Source of the DNA: Plumapathes pennacea
Lineage: Eukaryota; Cnidaria; Anthozoa; Antipatharia; Myriopathidae
DNA length: 64,000 nt
Assembly: GCA_964036295.1 (NCBI GenBank)
Contig: OZ038462.1
Span: 7,485,267-7,549,266, forward strand
Reading direction: 5' to 3'
Part shown: positions 35,101 to 46,968 of the stretch, piece by piece
How positions within the stretch are numbered: the stretch's first letter is position 1
Layout of the letters: every line of letters starts with the position of its first letter
The notes under the pieces: generated by a model
The model's database searches: none
Told to the model about the DNA's origin: nothing
What the model saw: only the letters and a program-made list of their open reading frames with translations
Made by a program: the position numbers and the translations under genes

Positions 35101-36636
35101 GTAGGGAAGTGATGAATACCATTACCAATTACTGGCACAATTTCTCCCACCATATATGCTGGCTAAAACAGACACATTGTCAGAAATCGTGGACATTTTG
35201 AGCCTGCGCTAACTTGTCAGCGGTGTATCGTATTACACCAAGAATTGTCACTAAGGTCACTCCAAAACTTCACTAAAGCTTCACTATGTTAATGCAGAGA
35301 ACTTACTTCTACTGAAAAAGCACTTTAGTGGCGAGCACAATAAATGTGAATATTTTCCTGGAATTCCAAGCTCCATTCTATGTCTCCTCTTGTATAAACA
35401 GCCATGACATCGCCTCGTCCAAATCTCCTGGCAAATTATTTAAATCGTGGCAGCCTGGGAACTAAATTAAATCCCAGAAATCATTGCTAGATGAAGAAAA
35501 GTAAACATGGCAGCTGCTGTGAGATTGTGCAGCCATTGGGCTTCTGTTTCTCGCCTTCCTCCGTAGTCGAACATGTAAACATGGCAGCTGATTTCACGAT
35601 AAATTTCAGATAAAAGTACGTCTGTGGAAGAGCTTTGGCGTGGAATTATCAGGCCTTTTATGAACGATTTGAAGACATCGAACACTCTTGAACATATTTA
35701 GATGCTGGCACTTGAACTACATAGTCGTGCTCTCCCGTTAGTTGACGAATACCGGAAGCCATTTGAGGCAGATTATAAGGAAATGTATGGGAAAAGTGGA
35801 GAGAAACAGGAAGTGGGTAGGCCTCCGTTTCAGTACCTGCTTTTGTGTTATTTATGTTGTTAGATCGACCCTCATCAAGTTTAGATGCTGGCACCGTGGA
35901 AATCTAATATGTATAATGATATATTTGCGAAATTTGAACATTCTCATACATTTTCTTATGCTGTATTGACGCCATTACACTTGCATTGTGCACGCGCGTT
36001 CGCCATCTTGTCCACGATTTCTGGCAATGCATCTATACATATTCTGTACCTTCATTAATTTTCTAGAGCAACATGGAAAAAAATGGGGACAAACACAACA
36101 CGACAACACAGTATGAGGTTGCTGTGGACCATGGGGACGACGCAAAAAGGCTGGACAGTTTCATGTGGACACAAATAGCAGCAAGGACCAAGCAAGTCTG
36201 TAGAAAGGTTGGTGTGGTTTGATGTCCTAATATAAGAATATTTCACGAATTGCAGGGGCTGATTTGAAAGCATTTGTTGAGAACACTATATTGTTTTCTC
36301 CAAAAATCATCAATTTTGAGAGCTTAGATTTGGGAATATAGACAACATTGTGTCTGAGGAATATTGATACAGAAATCAGGATTTGCAGATGATTCTTATA
36401 AAGATTGGCTCATATACAAAAAGTTTTCTTGACCAGTGCATTTTTTCAGCCCTTGTTTGGGCCTCAGACGAAGGAGGTCAATGCATCTGTGCAATCTAAT
36501 GCATCATTATCTCTTGTGACATAGTGTATGGCTCTCTCAAGATTGCTATGCAGGACTCCAAAGATAGAGTACAGTAAATTTATATATATAGTAGTATTCA
36601 CTGTACAGTGGTTACATTAATTTCTGTACAAAAATT
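35101..36636. other. Spacer with a second copy of the 32.0 kb dispersed repeat
   Basis: The repeat copy is at about 36060-36235 and includes an unoccupied form of the transposon target (gtttgatgtcctaatataag). No exon seen elsewhere in this stretch. Confidence 0.4.
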
Positions 36637-36642
36637 TTTATT
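36637..36642 (-). terminator. Polyadenylation signal of the eight-exon gene
   Basis: AATAAA on the minus strand. It lies downstream of both possible stop codons of the terminal exon (37070 and 36727), so the last exon probably spans both. Confidence 0.4.
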
Positions 36643-36726
36643 CTGCTCTATAATATCTCACAAATTTTGCTGATTATTTCCTCTGACAGTAATATTAACC
36701 TAAATCTCAATTTGTTATTTGTTATC

Positions 36727-37266
36727 TCAATTTTTTCTCAAGTTCAGTCTTTGTGGTGGCCTGATTGATCTTTGAGTGCGTGGTCTCTTAGCACTGGGTG
36801 GTTGACTGGCACCCTCTTTCTCATGGTCATTGTTGGCCTTGTGTGGTCGCTTTCTGCTGGTGCTGCATCTTTGCTTGTTGTCAGCTTGCTGCTGCCTCAC
36901 ACTCTCTGTATCAGAGAGTTGTTGTGGTTGAATATGGTCAGTGGTAGACCTTTGGTGGCTGACAGCTTGCTGCTGACTTGCTGCTCCAACTTCATCAGAT
37001 ACTTGAGGTGGTTGACTCTGATCAGTGGTAGATCTTTCACTGGCAGCTTGCTGTTTCTTTGCACTCTTCTTAGCAGTCACCCGACGTCGTCTCTTTCGAG
37101 CACTCTTTGATCTTGGAGGCTTTGGCACCTTGGGCTCGGGAACCTTCACCCAGCCAGTCTCTGGCTCTTCTGGCATCGTCACCAAGATCAAAGGAGGCCT
37201 GCCGGGTGGCAGGGGGTTTGAAGCAATCGAGCAGCTGCAAGTACAGAATGTACGCATCCTCCTCAT
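36727..37266 (-). CDS. Alternative-frame Lys/Arg/Gln-rich ORF overlapping the terminal exon
   Basis: In the +1 frame of the terminal exon of the eight-exon gene, 179 codons stay open: PEEPETGWVKVPEPKVPKPP, a basic block KSARKRRRRVTAKKSAKK, two similar segments (ERSTTDQSQPPQVSD and QRSTTDHIQPQQLSD), and a basic end AKRPRTQRSIRPPQRL. The composition is nuclear-protein-like. It could be reached by an alternative splice junction or by a one-base assembly error. Otherwise it is a chance frame within a repetitive 3' UTR. Confidence 0.35.
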   Translation of the reverse strand: MRRMRTFCTCSCSIASNPLPPGRPPLILVTMPEEPETGWVKVPEPKVPKPPRSKSARKRRRRVTAKKSAKKQQAASERSTTDQSQPPQVSDEVGAASQQQAVSHQRSTTDHIQPQQLSDTESVRQQQADNKQRCSTSRKRPHKANNDHEKEGASQPPSAKRPRTQRSIRPPQRLNLRKN

Positions 37267-39864
37267 CCTAGAAAGAAAAACACATAAGCAACTGTACAGT
37301 ACAAAAACAGTAGAGTAAAAAAATAGCTTGTTTTTAGAAACTGTAACAGAATTTTCAGCCTCTATTCCTCAATATATATTTTTGCTCATATTCATCTAAT
37401 TACAGATATGTACATTTTTTTCTTTGTTCAACTGTTTTATTCAATTTCAAGTCAGATGCATGAACAAGAAATATACAATATACCATGACCTATCAATGTA
37501 CATGTGTGCCTTGTGTGAAGTGTGGATTTGGACGAATGTAGAAAGGTTGAAATTTGAATGTCCCAGACAACAAGGCCAAGTCTATGACATTTCTTCAAAG
37601 ACAGCTGCTTGCCACCCCTTATTTCTTATAATTTGTAGTCATACTATGTAATCATCGGGCCGCCTGGTCATGCTGGGTTTGGTGGGGTATTGCATTTCTA
37701 TTGGCCGTCGTTCAGAAACAGGTTGAGATAGCAGCAACAGCGCCTGCGCAGCTTCGACTTCCGCCACAACCTGAGAGTAATAGAAAATGAGATTTGTTTA
37801 GTTTCTCTTTGTTCAAGGTGATTTTCAACTGTCCACGAGACTCGCTTGTGTGATTTTAGAGAGATTTTTTCATAACTTTCTGGTGTTCTGGTAATAACGC
37901 AATAATCGGCGTAAATATTTTGTTTTTAAAGAGGCCTACGCATTTTATCCGAACATCTATAACATTAATCCATTTCTATAATTTTACAACGTGAGGAGCC
38001 CATCAGATAACGTATATTTTTTCCAGTGCGCGACTTGCAGAACGTAGGGGCTGATGTTTTGAAACATGACGCAAACATTACTCGTGAACAGTCATCCAGA
38101 ACATACGCTAAACCCAAGATATTTGCGGTGCGCATTTTCAATCTGCTTCACGAAAATTTGAGAATGTTCCGCGTTGGTCTACGCAAACCTACAGTAAGGA
38201 GTGTGGTGTCTGTACAGTCATATCGAAAAAAGAAGTTTTCACACAACTGTGTTTGTTTATATAATTCATTTGCAGAAAGCCAAAACGTTTTAGGGGCGAA
38301 ACCAGTCTGAACCTTTCTTGAAATGCAATTCGTTTTAATGTCATGATGTACTTGTTTCGTCCTTGCTACTTCGATAATGTTTACTGAAGTTTCTGTTATC
38401 CTACCTTTCTGAACCACTTGTTGTACTTTGAGAAGTAAAAGTAACGGACACATGCGAAGACGTCCTGTAGAGAAACACAAAGATTAAAACAATATTAAGT
38501 TAATAGTTCAATTTCTACAAATTCTACTAACAGCTCGTGCTTTCGGGATCAAACAACATCGCATCAGTTTGTTACCTTTTCTTCCCAGGCGATCTTAGTA
38601 AGATCTCTGCCATACTTCATTAAGCTGAAACAAAACATAAATAAACATAGAATATATATATAGAATCCCTTGCTTGGTACCTTTTTAGTATACCGCCGCG
38701 ATTAGCAGAGCGTACAACGAAGTCGGATTTTAAAACATGTATTAGATTACTCACTACCTTACGAAATGGGATAATGTACTGACTTAGTCATTGGTACGGA
38801 TAATTTGGTCATAATCGAGTTACCTCAGACAGCAACATTGCAACTATGACAGTGAATACAGTAGCAACAACAACAACAACAACTTACCGGAGGGCAAAGA
38901 TCCTCTCCTGTCGCTCTGTCCATTGCCGACGTTCAAAATCAGAGATGTGACCGTACTTTATCATCTGTTCCTCAAAGATCTTAGGGTCGACCCATTCTGT
39001 TGATGAAAAATGGCTCTGATTATTTTTTAAAAAACACATCTTTTTGTACTTTGTGATTCGCTGTATCGATTTGCGTTGTCAAGCGTTGCGCTTTGCTGTG
39101 CTGTGATGTTGTGTTGTGCTATGCTATGCTATAGTCGAACTTCCACTAACGGTAACGTGGATTCTTCGCCCCGATGTCTTACCTTCCCTGGGTGGTCCGG
39201 TGTAAGGTTCTCTTGAGCAACCGGCTTCAATGTCGGCAAGGTTATTTTCTTCATACACCTGAAGTTTGAGAAAAATTGTCGTAATGAGGTGGTCATCTCC
39301 AGTGATAAACTATTTTAGGCGTAGTTCCTGCCAAATCAGACACCTGGTGCTAACATAAATTTTACTTTCCTGATGAAACTACCATCGGAATTTTCCTAAT
39401 CTAAGAGTCGGCTTTACTTCAGTCTAGAGTTAGCTCTTTTTGTGAAATCGCAAACAAGAATACAGCGTCGTAGAGCATGCCTGTCGTACCCTGACTTTCA
39501 CCACATCATTTCAGAACAAACTGCTATTTAAAATACCTTGAAACAAGTTTGTTTGAAAGACTTGAGATGTTTTGTGGACTTGTGAGATCGCGAAATATCC
39601 AACTCCAAAACGTTAGCAATACTCGTGCATTAGAAAGGATTCGTTGGGGGCGTAACCTATCACAAAACAATACCTTGGTATGTCGGGTTTGTGTCTTACC
39701 TTTTGGTAATTTTGCCTGGTATCGTACCGGGGCGAGTTGGTAGCATTTCGCTCACTGAAAAAAGCAGCAAACATTGCTCAAAACAGGACTGTAAGTTGTA
39801 CGAAAATAACGATGCCGAATGATTGTTTTACGTACCTTTTTTGCTCTTTTCGGGCAGATTCCAT
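37070..39864 (-). CDS. Unrecognised charged, Tyr/Trp-rich protein, eight exons, 233 residues
   Basis: Exons: 39864-39836, 39754-39700, 39258-39183, 38996-38888, 38624-38576, 38464-38405, 37770-37645, 37267-37070. All have GT-AG borders, the phases agree, and the total is 702 bases. The start ATG (gcaATGG) opens MESARKEQK. Recognisable stretches are SPRYDTRQNYQKVYEENN, PYTGPPREEWVDPKIFEE, QMIKYGHISDFERRQWTE, LMKYGRDLTKIAWEEK, DVFACVRYFYFSKYNKWF, VVAEVEAAQALLLLSQPV and YILYLQLLDCFKPPATRQ. No signal peptide, membrane segment or named domain is visible. It looks like a helical intracellular protein under normal coding constraint. The last exon is ambiguous: in phase it stops at 37070, but the +1 frame stays open to 36727. 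Confidence 0.75.
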
Positions 39865-40744
39865 TGCTATGCAACGTTTGAATACAGAGTGGATGGTTAA
39901 CAGATCGTTTAAAAGGCAAAACTTTGCTTGTTTCTTCAGAGACTTTGTCGTAAAGCAACGCCCGTGAAAACTTTTCACTGGAGTGAGAGTCCTGACTTTT
40001 TGTGATGTCACAATCGATACTGGTAGACCAATGAAAACGCTCCATCGTGGAAGACGGAGAAACGGCCAATTTTAGTGGTTTTGTTGAACGAAAGTATAAT
40101 AAATAATCGTTCTAAATTCTATGGTACGAAAACGAGCCTGATTTTGCTAACGTCAGCTCTGTATTCGTACGTTAAATCCTTTGTAAAGTTATTTTTTCTT
40201 GCTGCGCGCGCTGCTTTCGACAGCATGATCCCAACGTGCATTGCTCGCGTCAGCTTTGGTGCCGGAGCCAAGTTGTCATCTCCCCTCCCCTCCCCCAAGG
40301 AGAAGAAAGTGTTTCTTGATCATAGTCAGTCAAGGATATTATATACCCGCGTGCGCTCTACACTCCTTTGTAACAAACTGTTTTAATAACCTATACTGTC
40401 TTCCGTGTGCAAAATAAGAGAATTCATTTCAAGTCAATTTTCTTTGTACAGGACTTCAGAGAAGGAAATAATGGACAAGGCAACTGGGACTGGATATAAA
40501 TGATCGGCCGCCTTCATGAGGAACGCTGTTTTTCCTTGAAGAACCGTTTCTTAACACAACTAAAGTATAAAGGTAAGAAAGGAAGAAGTGTATTGTCTAC
40601 TTGAACAGAGACACACGATAGAAAAAACGTTTAACACGAGAAAGCGAGATCAGAAATACTGCAATTAATCGTTATTCGTGAGCTTTTACTGTTTCGATGA
40701 AGACTTCGTGGATTATTCATATGTCACATTGTCTGTGTACACTA
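39865..40744. other. 5' flank of the eight-exon gene
   Basis: No exon found. Promoter elements are not evident as a TATA box. A CG-bearing segment at 40190-40270 may be part of the promoter region. Confidence 0.3.
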
Positions 40745-41775
40745 TAAGATTTTACTGTGAGACTTGAGCGCAGAATAGGCTTCAACGAGGACATGTATCT
40801 TGAGCGCCGAATGTTTATACGCCGCTACTCGTGAATATCTAGTTTTCATTAAGACTTATATCGTGAAAGCGCGAAGTATTCATACATCGCTACTTGTGAA
40901 TCTCTAGTTGTTATGATGACTTGTACCATGCGCTCGGATTATTTATAGGTCGCGACCTGTATACATTGAAGGATTTTACGAGGACTTGTATCTTGAGCGC
41001 AGACTATTTATACGTCGCTGCTCGTGAACCTTGTACTTTTTATGAAGACTTGTATCCATAGCGCGGATTTTACTGTAAGACTTGTATGTTGAGCGCAGAA
41101 TAATTATACATCGCTACTCGTGAACTTTGTACTTCTTATGAAGACTTACATCCAAAGCGCCGATTTACTGCAAGACTTGTATGTTGAGCGCAGAATTTAT
41201 ACATCGCTACTCGTGTACATTGTAGGCTTTTACGAGGACTTGCATCTTGAGCGCAGAATATTTGTACTTTGTACTTTTTCGAAGACTTGTATCCATAGCT
41301 CGGATTATTTATACGTCGCTACTTGTGTTATACACTGTAGGCTTTTACGAAGACTTTCATCGTGAGTGCACAATATACATCGCTACTCGTGCACATTGTA
41401 GGTTTCTACGAAGACTTGTATCCTGAGTGCAGAGTATTTATACGTCGCTACTCGTAAATCTCTGGTTCTTATTATGACTTGTATCGAAAGCGCAAATATG
41501 TATACGTCGGTCTCGTGATTGCTTATGAAGGCGAAAGTGCAATATATTTAGACATCGCTACTTGTGATTTTTTAGTTCTTATGAAGACTTGTATCGTGAG
41601 CGCGGAATTTTTATAACGTCACTAATCACGATCTTTTTAGTTTTGACGAAGACTACGTCGCATGTGAACGCGGAAAATCGTGTGTCGCTGCTCGTGAACA
41701 TTGTAGGTCCGATGAAGACTTGTTTGCGAGCGCAGAATATTCATCTTTATAGTTTTTCTTTGAAGACTTATTAAA
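40745..41775 (+). repeat. Degenerate ~66-70-base tandem repeat
   Basis: Units approximate gaagacttgtatcttgagcg, cagaatatttatacgtcgct, actcgtgaacattgtagg, tttttac. I count roughly 14-15 divergent units. Copies in the opposite orientation occur at 44390-44630 and 48118-48240. Confidence 0.75.
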
Positions 41776-41829
41776 AATGTTGGCAGCGCAGTACATTTGT
41801 GCGTCGCGTCTGGTGAACGTTATGGGAGC

Positions 41830-43590
41830 AGGAGTAGGGTACTGAGATAACATGCCGTTTGTGAAGCAATTGACAACAGCGTCGGCAAGCAATTTAAAAA
41901 TGTTTGTTCCTAATATTTGTGCTTCTGTGAATGCATACTTAGTTTCTTTGTGTATGTCTTGCCCCCATTACTTCTGGAGTTGATTGCTTATCTAATGTCA
42001 AAAACACTGACATTATTTTGTCAACAAGTAATAAGCACGTTGTTCAAAATTGAAAGAGAAGCATTCGCTTTTTCTTGTGAAATTAGTCGCATTGTTTATT
42101 CTGCCGCTTTCATCGCTGCCTTCCCTTCGCTGCACAGACAGACAGGTGTTTATTTCAGTACTTTGACATCTAAACTTTGTCGATTAACTAGTGTTCTATA
42201 TTTTTCAATTCGTTTTCAGTGAAGGCATCTTCTGTTCCTGACTGCTGCGAAGTGTTCAATAGTCAAGCGAAGAAGACTGTCCGCGGCGACCTAAGCTGTA
42301 AGTAGATAGTTGGAAGTTAGCCCTTCATGTGTAGACGCCTTCTAGATTCTGCAAGGTTACTCATGTACAGGATACAACACCAGCACTAACTACTTGCAAG
42401 TTAGCTGATTGATATATCTATTCTCACTACATCATGTGTACATTTTCTTTTTGGATCTTTGGGAGAATTTTAATTCCGTTGTTTGGAAGTGAAAGGGTTC
42501 TACAGCGACCTTAAGATCGAGTTTAGTTTGTCCCTCTCAATGTTGCTACTTTTTTACAACAGGATCCATATCTTTGCAGTGAATATAAGCTACAAGAAAT
42601 CCTGTGTTGCATGATTGAACAACTGGCTGAAAAGTTTAATGGTCAATTACCAGCTGAGGTACATGTACTAAGCTTCCTACTTACCAATTGTGCCATGCAA
42701 GATCTTCTCTTTGACTTTGAAATGGCACACGGCAGGATCACGAGCGCTGCAAGTAAAATATTTTCCACATTTAGAACTCCATATATAAAGCGAGTGATAA
42801 CATCGTCGGCAAGCAATTTACAAATGTTTGAACATTTGTTCCTTTTGTGCTTCTGTGAGTACATACTTAATTTTATTTTTGTACGTGTTGTTGTTTCTCT
42901 TCTTTCGAAAGTTCGATTGCTAATTCCATCCCGGTATTATACATTGCGTCTTCAAATTATCAGCACTTCGTTTGAAACTTGAAAGAGAAGCGAAGCAGTC
43001 GTCCAACGGCATAAATTTATCAGTCCCAACAGTGCACGTGCGCTTTTCCTTGTGTAATTAGTCTCATTGTTTTATTTTTTGGCTGTTCGTGAAAATATTC
43101 AAATTCGCCTTTTCAGCCGGTTTCATACTTCAGTATTTTGGCATGTACATGTAAACTTTATCGATTAAACAGTGTTCCATACCTGTATTCCTTTTCAGTG
43201 AAGACATCTTGTGTTCCTGACTGCTGCGAAGTGCACATTCGTCAAGCGAAGAAGACAATCCGCTGCGAAGGCATCTTCTGTTCCTGCTATTGTGAAGTAC
43301 ACGTTCGTCAAGCGAAGAAGGCAATCCGCGGCGAAGGCATCTTCTGTTTCTGCTACTGTGAAGTACACATTTGTCAAGCGAAGAACGAAGTCCGCGGCGA
43401 AGGTATCTTCTGTTCCTGACTGCTGTGAAGTGTACATTCGTCAAGCGAAGACGGCAGTCCGCGGCGAAGGCATCTTCTGTTCCAGCTACTGTGAATTACA
43501 CATTAGTCAAGCGGAGAACAAAGTGCACATTCGTGAAGCGAAGAAGGAAGTCCGCGGCGACCAAAGCTGTAAAGAAGGTAGTTAAAAGTT
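41830..43590 (+). repeat. Tandem segmental duplication (about 41.83-42.30 and 42.78-43.59 kb)
   Basis: Both copies contain, in order: gataacatcgtcggcaagca-type sequence, a tttgtgcttctgtgaatgcat-like segment, a gaaagagaagc stretch, a cttgtgtaattagtc-like stretch, aactttgtcgattaac, and an exon-like segment introduced by ttttcag|TGAAG that ends in aagctgtaa. The second copy is longer because its exon-like segment has expanded. Confidence 0.6.
43197..43573 (+). repeat. 66-base minisatellite inside an exon-like segment
   Basis: About five copies of gtgaagtacacgttcgtcaa gcgaagaaggcaatccgcgg cgaaggcatcttctgt. Because 66 is a multiple of three, three frames stay partly open. One gives Cys-rich repeats (RQAKKAIRGEGIFCFCYCEV), another a basic VKYTFVKRRRQSAAKASS. 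The unduplicated version at 42221-42297 codes only about 27 codons (SSVPDCCEVFNSQAKKTVRG). Whether either is translated is unknown. Confidence 0.6.
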
Positions 43591-43699
43591 AGTCCTCCAG
43601 AGTAGTTGTAAACGTGTACATTAGTAAAGAACTGACCACAACAGTTCTTCTTAGAGTTCAGCAGTTTAGTAGCAGTAATACTTTGTATAGCACAGGTAG

Positions 43700-43860
43700 T
43701 GTACAATCTTGTAAAGATTCTTGAACAAACTAATAAAGAGTTCAAAATAATCTTCTTGAAAAAAAAAAAAAAATCTTGAAAGAATCTTGTAAAAGTTTCT
43801 TGAACAAACTAATAAACAGTTCAAAATAATCTTCTTGAAAAAAAAAAATCTTGAAAGAAA
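43700..43860 (+). repeat. Duplicated 3'-end-like sequence with two A-tracts
   Basis: gattcttgaacaaactaata followed by aaNagttcaaaataatcttcttg and a run of 10-15 A occurs twice in tandem, each copy with an AATAAA. It resembles a head-to-tail duplicated transcript end or a retroposon tail. Confidence 0.6.
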
Positions 43861-44025
43861 AGTTTTTAAAATCTTTATATACAAATCCTCCCCAAGCCCC
43901 CTAACCCCCCTATTCGCTCAGCTAGTTGAATGTCGCTCACCCATCGACTACCGCCCATCCAACCACCCTGTAGCGACCTCAAATTTAAAGAGTCGGAATT
44001 GTGACGTCAGCAAAGTTTGCAGTGT

Positions 44026-44239
44026 ACCATGGGCTGACATCATATTAAATTTACCATGTAAGGTGACCATGACCATACAAAAGTGTTCATTAAATATCAT
44101 TTATTCATGCAGTGCAAATATCAATCAGGGATTGGCTCTTGTAATGGCTTTTACGCGTGCAAGAATAAACATGTAATGATACGCTTTGATAGTCACAGTT
44201 GCCTTACATGGAAAATTTAATATGATGTCAGCCCATGGT
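44026..44239. mobile_element. MITE-like element, ACCATGGGCTGACATCATAT ends
   Basis: accatgggctgacatcatat taaatttaccatgtaagg at the left is inverted at the right with about one change over 38 bases. Confidence 0.75.
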
Positions 44240-44389
44240 TACATGGACAAGACGAGACAATCTTTATTCGCACTCGCATATTACAATTAATTTTACAAGT
44301 ACCGTCAAATATTCCTACAGAGAAGAGCGCAACTGCTTAGAAATAGCTTAGAAGAGCTAATAGATTGCTGAACGTTAGAGTATTCTGCG

Positions 44390-44630
44390 TTTAAAACACA
44401 AGTTTTCGTAAAATCCTACAATGCACGCGACAAGCGACGTACGAGTATTCTGCGTTTAAATCGTAAATTCCTACATGACTAGCGACGTACGAGTCTGCAG
44501 CGCTCAAGATACAAATAATCGTAAAAACCTGCAATGTACACAAGTAGCGATGTATAAATATTTTGCGATTAAGATACAAGTCTTCTGCGTACAAGATACA
44601 AGTCTTCGTAAAGTCTTACAATGCACACGA
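44390..44630 (-). repeat. Inverted copies of the 40.7 kb tandem repeat
   Basis: About three to four units (tacaatgcac, agcgacgtac, gagtattctgcg, ttaagatacaagtcttc) in reverse orientation. Confidence 0.6.
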
Positions 44631-45334
44631 ACATAAAGCTTTCACTGGTACAAACCAAAACTCCAAAGGAATTCAAAAAGACGGGTTTGAAGAGAACCTA
44701 TCCGTTTTAATTCACGCACAAATTTTCTCAATGAAAAAGTCGGTTTTTACCAGGTTGATAATATGCGCGCAAAAATATCGAACATGTCACTATTTCTGGA
44801 AAGCTCATTGCTTGTGACGTCACAAGCTATAAAATGCAGCGATTTTTTATTTTTTTTTATTTTTCTGGGTTAGAGATCTGCATGCGATGATTGGTTGATA
44901 TTATCATGTGATTTGTGATGACGTTGTGATCACGTGACTTGTCGAGCAAGCAGTTTCGCCATTTTGAAGACAGCAAGTTGCTTGCCTTAGTTGGCTCTGT
45001 GGATTATTTTATGGACCGCTCATCTTACTTACAAACGCATACGCCGGCTGCGGTAGACCCATACTAAATTTCATTGAGCGGTTTTGGCTTGGGTCGGTCC
45101 GTTCAGCCTCAAAAGCCACATTGAAAGCCATGAGAGCAAATGCAATGAATTTATCAATGAACTGCATAACTATGCACAACTGTACAGAAATGTACGAAGA
45201 ATCTAATATCCAGAACCTTGAGAACTTGAAGGAACAAGCTGAACGAAGGCGCTCGAGATACAAAGACGAGAACCTGTGTAAAGACGGCGATTCTTGACAA
45301 GCGCTTGATAGCGGATTATATGGAACTGTTTAGT

Positions 45335-45876
45335 ATGAGGGTGAACTTGAAGGTACTTTGTATTCTTTTACTTTGTATTATTCTTGCTGATACAAGTAAA
45401 GCGTCAGAAAATCTGACTTTTGTTTGGAATCAAAATTTCACTCTGCGTGCATTTATGTTGTTGTTGCGAGATTTTGGCTCGGTGCCATGAAGGTCAAACA
45501 ATCAGTGGAACAGATGGCGTTATTATTTGAAAATTAGGAAATGGCTGAGGAAAAAGTGACCGTTGGTAGATCTTGCTTCGCTCAGTTTTATTGTATTCCC
45601 ATAAATGTTTATGTGAAAGAAAACCGAAGTCCTCCAAGACGAAGTCGTGAGCCAAGCCACGTACCATTGAATTACCTTTCACGCATTTTGAACAAGAGTA
45701 GAAAAAGCAGGCGACTAATACAAGAATACATTTCAAAGAATGTCCCAAAGTCGTCAAAAGTTCATGATTATACCCGAGCTTACGTACTTCACAATGCTAA
45801 TGCGTTCCGTGAACGTGCATGTAAACAACATGGAAACAATAAAAAGCCACAGATGGAAATGGAAAGAGAAAATTAG
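45335..45876 (+). CDS. Possible secreted-protein exons, unknown (weak)
   Basis: An ATG at 45335 opens a signal-peptide-like run (MRVNLKVLCILLLCIILADT) that ends at 45490. A separate frame 45541-45876 reads basic sequence with EPSHVPLNYLSRILNKSRKS and YISKNVPKSSKVHDY. I could not find convincing splice sites joining them. Similar paired segments recur about 1 kb downstream, which is the main reason to record them. Confidence 0.25.
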
Positions 45877-46369
45877 GATCAATAAACCATCGCTGCGAGA
45901 AAGCTAGAAGCTCAAAAAGAAGATTGCCAAAAGTAACCGAGGTGCTAAGATACGTTTGTATTTTAAAATGTGTTAAAACACAGGCATTGCAAGATCAGAC
46001 GTAGTCAGAGATCAAAATCACAGAACCAAGTACAATGGGTTTTCTCTGTCAAGGGATATAGAAAAAAATTCCGGTCCTTCAGTTGTTGATCCAAACAAAA
46101 CGATCATCGGTTGGCTTTCTGGATGCACGGAAGCCATACTTTAGGAGCGATTTTGGCTTGCATTGTTTTTAAGCGTCGGAAGACTTGAAAATAGCCGTAC
46201 CCAAATGCTTGATGTGTTACCAGCGGGACCCCCGTAAAGTACGAAGGGTTGTGTTTTGCAAATGCTCGATTATAGATACCGCTTCAACCAATGTATCTGT
46301 GTTCTGAGCAATATTTGTGTGAAAGAACATCGAATAAGTAGTAGAAGACGTGTCGAAACTTGATAGAAC

Positions 46370-46744
46370 TTGAACTTTTCCCTGCGGGCAGAGCGTCTCC
46401 CTTTGTCGGAAACTCTGCGGCTTTGTGTAACGCGCGGCGTATACGAACAGTCGGCGTTTAACTTCGTTTTGCGTGCAGTAAAGGTTCTTTGTTTATTGTC
46501 TGAGGATATTGAATTACTAATAGGATTGAGGCAAATATCACGCGAGATTAAGATACAAGATCTGTCAATGAAATGTCACGAGCATAATATCATAGAACGG
46601 GGAATCCCGAATCATCAGCTACTTAGCTTTCACTCACGCCGCTTTAACAAAAGCAGGAAAGACCGGCAGGCGATTACATCGAGAATATTTGTCACTGAAT
46701 ACCTCGAAGTCTTCAAGGTTGATATCCGACTATCCGAGCCGTAA
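46370..46744 (+). pseudogene. Possible degenerate paralogue of the 45.3-45.9 kb frames (weak)
   Basis: A hydrophobic LRAVKVLCLLSEDIELL segment is followed by GIPNHQLLSFHSRRFNKSRK, comparable with EPSHVPLNYLSRILNKSRKS upstream (shared NKSRK and flanking hydrophobics). If real, this is a decayed tandem copy. Confidence 0.2.
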
Positions 46745-46968
46745 TGTTCGCTCCACAAGCCCGTGATGCACGCCTTTGTTGTCACGGTATTCAAACGTCT
46801 GCAGCTTCCGATAGAGATTAATTTCGTATCGACTCAGAATTTTGCGTTAAAGCTTAATGCATAGCAGTCTTGAACATATTAGTGATCAGACTTGTACATG
46901 TAGGATGCGTAACGTCTGAGATGGCTTTTTCATACGAAGTAATTTCATCATGGGAAGTGTCATGTTTT

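Noticed and set aside
43211-43592. Basic tandem repeats resembling a linker-histone tail
   Set aside because: The similarity is only lysine/arginine richness from a 66-base repeat; there is no globular domain and the frame has no start codon.
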